From Spirometra erinaceieuropaei (lineage: Eukaryota > Platyhelminthes > Cestoda > Diphyllobothriidea > Diphyllobothriidae), in assembly GCA_902702965.1 (NCBI GenBank), contig CACRXP010000009.1, forward strand, positions 1,562,187 to 1,626,186: DNA of 64,000 nucleotides, in the 5' to 3' direction. The stretch's first letter is position 1. Every line of letters begins with the position of its first letter. Under the pieces are notes generated by a model, which was given only the letters and a program-made list of their open reading frames with translations, was not told where the DNA came from and did no database searches. The position numbers and the translations under genes were made by a program. Shown here piece by piece: positions 56,725-64,000 of the stretch.

Positions 56725-57330
56725 ATAATCAGAAGACGAGGTGGCAAACATACGTAGCTTTCGATGAATTCTCGTCGGGCCAGTACAATTATATGGGAAG
56801 GGGGTAGAAGTGAAAACACGTCAGTGATAAGATAAATCCAAGAGAATACGGGAACACCTCCCGGCATGGCTGGGAAAAGACGAAACTAGGAGCATAAGCA
56901 GCGCCATTCTTGCGCACGTTGTCGATTCCGGACATCATGTAGACCCCAATGAAGCATTTTGTGTGATCTACAAGGTCCCATCGAGCTACCCTAAACCACT
57001 GGGACAGCGCCTGTTAGCAACAGCAGAGGCGGCCGCCATCAGGTTGCGAAAACCAATCTTGTGCGCACCGAAGAACCGCGTTCAGGCACCGCGCATACAG
57101 TGGTCGAAGGTCGACTAACCCTTCAACTCTCCCAGCGCCCTTCCGCTCTCACCCGGCCCCTCACAGTTACTTCTATAAACCCTCCACCTTCCCCCACATT
57201 CCCACACCCAGCCTGTGTTTTAAGGCGAACTTCAATCGATTTATCGTATCACTTACGTGTTTTCACTTCTACCCCCTTCCCATATAATTGCACTGGCCCG
57301 ACGAGAAATCAGACCTTTCTCTAGATGTCT
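56725..57330 (+). mobile_element. Penelope-like element 3' end, family B copy 3, with inverted tail at its 5' side
   Basis: 56,725-56,840 is the reverse complement of the element's own tail (GGGGGTAGAAGTGAAAACACG; ATCGAAAGCTACGTATG on minus). Immediately after, the plus strand encodes EHLPAWLGKDETRSISSAI, HVVDSGHHVDP, the VIYKVPSSYPKPL linker and the LLATAEAAAIRLRKPILCA C-terminus (about 56,847-57,065) without a stop. The tail follows to about 57,310 (ACTTCTACCCCCTTCCC, GGCCCGACGAGAA). Thus a truncated PLE is bounded by inverted copies of its tail, as at 47 and 62 kb. Confidence 0.8.
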
Positions 57331-57885
57331 TACTAATTCGCTTGCCACTTCTCCTAGAAAAGGCAATCATGTGAACAAGTTGCTCTTTTCTACAGTCACA
57401 TTTGTAGGCTTTATGGCACGCTTCCCTATACTCCGGAGAATGAACCTCTCTGGATAGTCCATATTTGTTGCGTTTGTTTTACAGCTACTAAATCCTCGCT
57501 TCAGTTGCTTCAGTTGGGCAAATACGTCGCATTCTAGGTACCAGTACGTGGACTACATTTAATTTCAGATGTAGCAGAACATGGTTCCCTTTCAGAATAC
57601 CTATCCGTCCTCTTGTCTGTGTTGGAGGACATTTAGGAGAGCAATTTCGTTATTCGTCCTTGACTCTGCAGCAAACGTTAGCAAGGGGTGAGCCCATCAA
57701 ACGTCTGACCGTGCGCGTCAATGTTGGCGGTAGAATCTGTCGGGCGGAAGATGTCGTCCACATACCAACAGTCTTAGTATTCTAGATAGCTTCGACAATC
57801 CCAAGATATTTCAGCAATGGCAGGACTATTTGCGTGTGTTCCACGGGGGCGATACTAAAGTGCGCAGCGTTGTTGTATAAGACTT
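57331..57885. other. no gene recognised
   Basis: Anonymous. Confidence 0.4.
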
Positions 57886-57995
57886 ATCCGGCTTGAAGAA
57901 GGAGACACGAACGCTGGGACAAGGGCTTTATTTGCCTGACGTTTCGGATTCCTGCTCGAACCCATCATCAGAGATAAAAGCAGATACTTATCCGG
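57886..57995 (-). ncRNA. hammerhead ribozyme candidate (best core) in a PLE family A tail
   Basis: On the minus strand: CTGATGA (57,971-57,965), stem II GGGTTC/GAATCC with a six-base loop (all six pairs formed, one G-T), GAAAC (57,945-57,941), AATAAA in the next loop (57,932-57,927), and a GTC cleavage-type triplet at 57,920-57,918. Stem III is imperfect (GGC/GCC inside, C-G outside). The tail aligns with the 40.5-kb and 24.2-kb copies. Upstream coding is not readable. Hammerheads are known in PLE terminal repeats; cleavage here is a prediction. Confidence 0.65.
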
Positions 57996-59584
57996 CTGTT
58001 CTTCAGCAATTCGTCTGTGTTACACGTGAGAAGGTGAATGCACGTGACGACGAATTCCGTGATCATTCTTCAAGGGGATGGTCGTTTTCCAATTCTTTTG
58101 AAACGTACACGGCGACTGATATTTGAAACTATACTTAAATTGAGCTCTAGGTCTTCGCAACCTGTCCTTGACCTAATGACTGACTGATGACAGCGAATGA
58201 TCCAACAAGGGTTAGTCCGGTTTCCCACACAGGATGACGGCGCTGATAGTCGTAATACAAAAGAATGAGTGCCCGTCAACTCGGGCATCGATATGTTTGG
58301 TTGATTCTTCGGAACATGTTTTTAGCCCTACCCTAGGTACGCGGTTTAAGCCTGGATGGCGTGATCGGGAAGGCACGCGTAACTTCTACAACGGGTCCGC
58401 AGACGTTTCGCAAACTGCGAAATCTTGAACACTCATTACGGATGCCTTTATTGGGTACGTTTCTTCTCAGGTACAGAAGGAATTATGGGGAATACGTCAT
58501 GGCCTTCCAGTTTCCCAAGAACTAGCCTGCGACGTTGATCGAGAGTAATCTTTTAGTCGGGTGTCGAGTCGAGTCTCCACTGGAATGAGTAATGGGGAAA
58601 TTTATAGAACAAACCGGCGACCACGCCATTTCGGTGAGTTTTGTCGAGATCTAATACCCTCCTGTCGCTGAAGTATCGAAAGAACGTCTTTACAGTAAAC
58701 CGTTTGAGTGAGTGGTGCGGCCGAGAAAATGAGCTGCCCCATGAATTGAAAAACCATATTAGCTTGCTACTAGCTGCATATTAGTAACATCTATTTTCTC
58801 GAATCGATGATACACAGCAGAACTTATTGGAACCAACAGATCTCGCGACGGCCCATCAACCTCAGCCTGTCGCTGCATACGAGAGATAACGAATGAGAAG
58901 AATACAGAGCTTTAAACTTCCACAGGGGAAGTCAATGCAAAACAATAAGGCCATCGTTTACTACCCGTAGATTAATCCATAAAAATGGTAACTTAAATAC
59001 ACAACTTAGGAGAGAAAATTGGGAGGTTAACAGGCAGAGAGGGTGTGTACAAATCAAAGGACTGAGATTTACCAGGGTAAGCTGAGGTTGACCACGCGGT
59101 CTAACCGTTTACATAGGTCGGGTTTCTCCACCATATATACGCTGCCCCCAAGTAGCGCAGTATCCGAGTTGTTCGTGCCCGATCTAACACTCGGAAGAAC
59201 GTTTAGGGGGCCACGGAGTGACCGCTATCTAGGAGGTGTTTTGTGATAGAAGGAGGAACTCTACTTTCCTGCTTTAGAAGCCATTTATGCGGGTACTCAA
59301 CTGGCCCGGCTACCTTGCCAATCGCCTTTGTGTTCGCCCAATGTACTTGCATCCATTAATGCATATGAATTTGTAAACACAATTTGATGTGACGTGCAAT
59401 GGCAAGGCCTCCTTTACCCGGGAAAATCGAATAACTTTAGTGAGACTGCTGCGTTGTACATTCTTCCAGTGGCATATCTCAATCGTCTCATAATGTAATT
59501 TGAGAGGCTGTCACCCTTAAAGGGTAAGGATATTACAATGGACTTCTAGGGACTGGTTTTTCCGTCAATTTTGGTCGTAACGTG
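57996..59584. other. no gene recognised
   Basis: Anonymous on both strands. Confidence 0.4.
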
Positions 59585-60345
59585 TTACTCTACTTCTGTA
59601 CGAAACGTCTTGGATATCCGCGCCTAAGCAAGGCTAGTTTGACGCAAGCAATTTCTGCATCCACCGTCGCAGTCGAGTAAATGTTTCTCGCTCTTTGGAA
59701 AAGAGTGTAAACAAGATTTTACTTTCGTTGTATTCGCACAAAGCTCAGGAAGTGAGGATATTGACCTTTCTATGTATCCTTATGGAAAACTTATCGCTTT
59801 ATTGAATCATCTTCCTGTCCAGTCATGAGGACGTTCAGGAAATATAGCTTGTTGCACTGCTCCTTTTCCACTGTGAATTTAATCCTTGGATGGAGACTAT
59901 TTACAGCGACAAGAAGGTCATCGGCTCTCCTGTTGTTGTTGACAATAGCAAAAATGTCATCCAGATGTCTTCTGTACGGTGTTTTCATGTTCAATTTATG
60001 TGACAACTTTTCTTCTAAGTAACCCATAAAAACTTCGGTAAGGGTTGAACCAAGTGGACTTCCCATTGTTACTCCGTCAATTTGTCTGCATGGTTGTCTA
60101 CTAAACAGAAGTTGAGCATTTTTCGTGCAAACTTTCAACAAGTCACGTGGAAATTGCAGTGAAAGACGGGTTTCAGACGCCCATGCGCACATGACATCCA
60201 TTGTCTCATCAAATGGCGCATTTGTAAATATTCATATAACGTCCAATGGTATCATGCATTTGTCAGAAATGTAAGTCAAAAATCCGTGCTGGCTTGGTTC
60301 TAATTCCTTGGCAAGCCGTTGGGCTAGTCTGTGTTGGGGTGAATT
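59585..60345 (-). pseudogene. Penelope-like reverse transcriptase fragment
   Basis: The longest clean stretch (60,201-59,791, 136 codons) has PLE RT motifs: QIDGVTMGSPLG (residues 40-51, motif B), FMGYLEEKL, and YRRHLDDIFAI, where the catalytic aspartates are at residues 81-82 and the usual YVDD tyrosine is histidine. The LHPRIKFTVE and LYFLNVL blocks follow. Upstream sense continues to about 60,345 (AQRLAKELEPSQHGF) across a stop near 60,232. Downstream sense continues to about 59,590 (LLRRGYPRRF) across further stops. Motif A, the nuclease and the tail are absent. A 5'- and 3'-truncated relic. Confidence 0.85.
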
Positions 60346-61295
60346 AGACATAGACAGAATTGGCCGCAAAGCCGACTACTCATCAGGTTGAAGCTGTACA
60401 CTCGCTACTCATGAAGTATGCGAAACCCTCACCGCAGTTGCCAAAGCCAACGGCCTGTCACCAAATATGCAGACTCATACTGGTCTTAAGAGGAGTAGCT
60501 CCGGTCAGTCTATGTTGTTAGCGGATGACGTCTTCGGCCTCCGAGAAAACGTGACAGTGTATAGCCCAAACTTGTAGACGGCTGACGTGAGAGTGCTGGT
60601 GTCCGACTTTCCAAATCAGTAGTCATTTTGTTTCTCCCGTTCCTGCAAAATGCGGCGGACCCTTTGCTTTCTCTTGCTGCCTAACGACACCCCAAGGTGT
60701 CGTCAAGACGCACATTATCTCAAGGAGGAATTTTTGCCACCGTCGAACACGACGATCGGGCAAGATGTAGTTACCCAGTTTTTAGAGCCTAATTTGTCTA
60801 AGACTGTGCCAAAATGTTTTACTGGTTATAAAGTAAATCAATCTCTTTCTCAATTTTTTTCCTATTGAGCATTGCCTTTTCTACCTCAACACATCAAAGG
60901 AGTTCACTGCAAAACGTAACCTACAGGTCTCCTACGACCAAGTCAGAATTCCTTACAAAAACGTTTACTTCTGACGAACTCTATTGCCAAAAGAGTTTCA
61001 GCCCTCAATACACTGCCTGTATATCTACTTCGATCGATGCCTAAGTTTCCTCTACAGTCGCAAATTTGAGTGTCAGGTGTGAGGCTGACATGTTTCCTAC
61101 CGAATATCTCCTCGTAGATTGGATGCACGCAATTTTACGGGCGCGAACATTTCCGCCAACGTAGGCAACCTTAGTTGTGATACATACCAGCTGTTGAGGT
61201 GGGACAGCTGATAACAGCAAGGCTTACAAATTTAAGTCCGACGAAGCAATGTTATCGGCAGCTACTGCATCTCAGCAATTCCCGAACTCGACCTG
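60346..61295. other. no gene recognised
   Basis: Anonymous. Confidence 0.4.
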
Positions 61296-61299
61296 ATCA

Positions 61300-61540
61300 T
61301 GGACAATGGGCCGACCTGATCTGACTCCAGCTACGCATACTGCCTCTTAGTTAAGTCACGCCTCTACGTAAAGCGCGCCTGCTGACACCGCGTCGAGTGG
61401 AGATGGATGCTGCCGAAAGTACCCCCCACCAGTCCAGTGCCCGAAGCATGGGCATGTCCGGCCGACGACTGTAAATAAGCCAGAAACGGCCATTCAACAG
61501 TCTCCTTATTTGTCGGCGTTCCAGCTACACAAGTGGTACC
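61300..61540 (+). repeat. family C fragment followed by family B tail
   Basis: A weak family-C-like stretch (GCGCCTGCTGACACCG near 61,374) precedes a clear family-B tail: TAAATAAGCCAGAAACGGCCATT (shown split: TAAATAAG, then AGAAACGGCCATT) and CTCCTTATTTGTCGGCG near 61,473-61,520. Confidence 0.5.
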
Positions 61541-61631
61541 CTGGCCATGTCCTTACACGCCAGCCCTGTTTGTCTGTTTATAATACGCCCACGAAGTGAA
61601 ACAAGTCGCTAGTAGTAGTGAAAATGCGATT

Positions 61632-62313
61632 CCCAAGTGGTATATCAAAAGACGAAGAGGCGTTCACCGGAAGAGGGAGTTTATTGGAGGTCCGACATTT
61701 CGAGTAGTTGATTCGTCTACCCATCTTCAGAGACTGGAAATTCCTGCGCACAGCTCCCCTTATAATGGCGCCCGTTGTTCAATACGTGACCCGCCAATGC
61801 CACCTGTGTGGCTGCATCCAACCCGCATGTCACCGTGGCCTGAATCGCCCCCGTCGGCCGCGGAGATGACTGACGGCCCCGATTGTCCCGCAACATGACT
61901 GTCCTCCGTTAAGAAGGTTCGTTAAGTCAGATAGAGGGAGGCAAATTGATGTGGCGGTTTACAGAGCAGTCGGTGGACATCCAGGCTTCTTGCACCTGCC
62001 TTGACGTACGATCACCACCCTGGGCCCACAATCTCAAGGGCATCAAAGTTGAAGATGTGTCCCATTTGCGCGGCATGGGTTGTTATCTCCGACGTTGGGT
62101 CCAACCATCGCACAGCCAACTTATGCTCGTGCATTCGCATTTACAGCCGTTAGCCGGTTTCGCCAACGTATTTGCACCTTCCGCAGCTGCATTGAAGTTG
62201 GTAGATAATGGCCGACATCTCCTGCTGAGGGATCGGATCGGAACTTTGGACCTCCAATAAACCTCTCCCGGTGAACGCCTCTTCTTCTTTTGATAAGCCG
62301 CTAGTGCACTCTG
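61632..62313 (-). mobile_element. Penelope-like element 3' end, family F, with inverted tail at its 5' side
   Basis: On minus from about 62,222: IIYQLQCSCGRCKYVGETG (GIY-YIG start), two stops, MHEHKLAVRWLDP, HAAQMGHIFNFDALEIVG, then a one-base frame change near 62,020 and RTSRQVQEAWMSTD, NRHINLPPSI to about 61,930. The tail ends with the hammerhead module at 61,680-61,730 and GAATCGCATTTT. At the other side, 62,244-62,313 on plus repeats the tail inverted (GGACCTCCAATAAAC, GGTGAACGCCTCTTC). The RT is missing. Confidence 0.82.
61680..61735 (-). ncRNA. hammerhead-ribozyme-like motif in PLE family F tail
   Basis: CTGAAGA (61,730-61,724) fits CTGANGA. Stem II GGGTAG/CTACTC pairs at all six positions (one G-T) around a nine-base loop. 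GAAA follows at 61,701-61,698 and AATAAA at 61,685-61,680. Stem III is wobble-rich and no NUH cleavage triplet is obvious. Confidence 0.55.
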
Positions 62314-64000
62314 ATTAGTTGTCGCTATTGTTGTTGGAAATTACACCTACATCTCGGTGCGATCCAATCTTAAAATAAACCTGACGACTAAAAATAGCTC
62401 TGTTGGACACCTTTTCTTGCCGTACTAGGACGACCATAGAATTCCCATCAAGCGTAGTTTAAAAACTTCTCGGCCACAAGATCTCAGGTGAGATGCAAAA
62501 GCAGAATCAGAGAAAATGACAGCAGCTTGAAAGAAAAGAGGTCCTTTGAAGTTAGAATACAAATACTGTGCACGATTTGTTTGAAAAGAAGGCTAATAAT
62601 ATCATTAAAACAGCGTTACATGCAGTATCAAGGCTTCCAAAAAGGTGGAAAGGAAAGAATGAAAAAACGAGAGCTACGTGAAGAAGGCATGGAGAAAACA
62701 ACGAAAAAGAAGGACTAAGTAGTAGAAGTCATCTTTCATGTAGCAGTATATAGTGGGTGTCAGCTGCTGGTGGCGGTGTTTCCGAGTCTTGCATGCCAGA
62801 AACCCGGCTTAGTAGTCTGTGCAGTAGGGACGGGGGGGGGGGTAATTGAAAGCTGCTAGCGGACGGGGGACGACCACCACGACGATTGCCTCGTTCGTTG
62901 AGTAGGGAGAGAGAGAGGCGCTGGTCACCAGCTCCGACGGATGTTCAGTAGCAGTGGCGTGCGGGACGTCGGGGTACGTCACATGCAAATGTGATAAGAT
63001 AGTAAGCAGGCTGGAAGACATCAGGTGGGAGTAGGGCGCACGAAAACAGGTGCGTCAACTTGGTCCGAGCATTAGTTGACGGCGATGATTATGACGAGAA
63101 TAACGGCCACAATGGCGGCAACCGTTGCGTGTAGGCTGACCATAAAGTACTTGAAAATACGACCCTGTTGTGATGGAAATAAAAGTGTTACTTAAATCAA
63201 CAAAGTAGCACTGCTAGTGGAAAATTAGTCGGGAGGTTAGGGTAGTTGCGCTTGTCCCCGACCATACGATTGCCCAAATTCGAAAACATTACCGCTTATC
63301 TCCATCATTGGTGAGACGAAATACTAAGTATAAAACGGGTCGCTACTAAATTATTAGTAGTGCGTAAAATTTCAAAGCTCATGAGCGTAAGATTCCGACT
63401 ATTCGTCAGCAGACCCGGAAAATATATATCACGATAAAGCAGCAAACGGTGGAAGACAATCAAGGCGGAAGGATGTCTGCTGACTGTTTTATGTTAAGTC
63501 TCTGAAATGTGACGAGTTATGATGCGGGTATACAGGTGTAGCGCTCAGTTAGGACCAGAAGGCCATGAACAACGATAGACTTTAGTGTTCCCTGATTGAG
63601 ACAGACAGGATGGTGTATTGGCATCCATCTGGGAACGCAAATGAAACTCTACAAAGTCACTTGACTTCGCTGTTGTGCGTACTTGCCCAGTGGTCAAAAT
63701 AGAATTAAATTTCGTAAGTCCTACCCCCAACTTTCTTCCCCTATAAGGTATGGCTAGACTGACTTTCCAGGCTTCTTCAATATGCACTTGCACTATCGTA
63801 TGTTCAGGTGAATAAGGTCATATTGGTCGAGCGAATGCGGCAACACTATCCTGCATGACTCAATCAAGGCCCTACAAAGTAAATCTCTAGTACAATTGTA
63901 AGTGGTATGTATGACAGCAGCCGCCGAGCAGATGATAACCAAACTTTTCGAATCACCTACACAGTGCTGTCGAAACGCCAGTTTATCATAACGACAAGAA
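62314..64000. other. no gene recognised
   Basis: A purine-rich, lysine-coding stretch lies at 62,488-62,718 (plus) and a G-run at 62,830-62,841. A short open stretch at 63,545-63,793 (minus) has no domain. Confidence 0.4.

Noticed and set aside
61596..62260. Plus-strand open frames of about 100 codons
   Set aside because: They are antisense to the PLE nuclease and tail, which carry the recognisable motifs.
1..64000. CRISPR arrays, operons, bacterial promoters or terminators
   Set aside because: None seen; the sequence has eukaryotic splice signals and retroelements, so these features are not expected.

Overview
The window reads as animal nuclear DNA. The best guess is a flatworm (cestode or trematode type). 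It is AT-rich, has no operons and almost no intact coding sequence. It holds one strong spliced-exon signature and is dominated by decayed mobile elements. The flatworm call is inference. It rests on the combination of many GIY-YIG Penelope-like elements (PLEs), hammerhead-ribozyme-like tails, tRNA-derived short repeats and a Gypsy element. I could not search a database, so the species is not determined.

Layout. 1-2490: a CR1/Jockey-like LINE relic on +, one reading frame broken by three stops. 2982-7853: a complete Gypsy (Ty3) LTR retrotransposon on -, with two apparently identical 309-bp LTRs but a gag-pol carrying several frameshifts and stops. 7854-20,870: mostly anonymous sequence with a candidate host exon (8639-8770), an ATT microsatellite behind a repeated 3'-tail motif, and an inverted pair of tRNA-like repeats near 17.6 kb. 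21-24.3 kb: paired hammerhead-like repeats 360 bp apart, a LITAF-type host exon (22,376-22,529), a palindromic tRNA-derived repeat and a PLE end. 25.4 kb: an assembly gap. 26-43.7 kb: four copies of a long-terminal-inverted-repeat DNA element, many PLE 3' ends, a telomere-like-tract repeat, and a 628-bp unit repeated twice that joins a hammerhead-like motif to a tRNA-derived palindrome. 44.5-47.6 kb: a LINE ORF1 relic, another tRNA-derived repeat, a ~327-bp hammerhead repeat and a PLE end flanked by 134-bp inverted repeats with one mismatch. 49-57.4 kb: short interspersed repeats, a second telomere-like repeat, a candidate terminal host exon near 53.6 kb and more PLE ends. 57.9-62.3 kb: a hammerhead tail, a PLE reverse-transcriptase fragment and a PLE GIY-YIG fragment. 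The rest is unrecognised.

How the parts relate. The recurring module is a PLE end: a GIY-YIG endonuclease C-terminus, then an untranslated tail holding a hammerhead core (CTGANGA, a short hairpin, GAAA) and an AATAAA about 8-14 nt after GAAA. This module appears alone, as direct repeats, as head-to-head inverted repeats around truncated coding DNA, and next to RNA polymerase III box A/B sequence. The most interesting possibility is that the locus records a hammerhead-based retroelement ecosystem: autonomous PLEs plus short retrozyme- or SM-alpha-like passengers. Host coding content is limited to a few exons, of which only the LITAF-type exon is recognisable.
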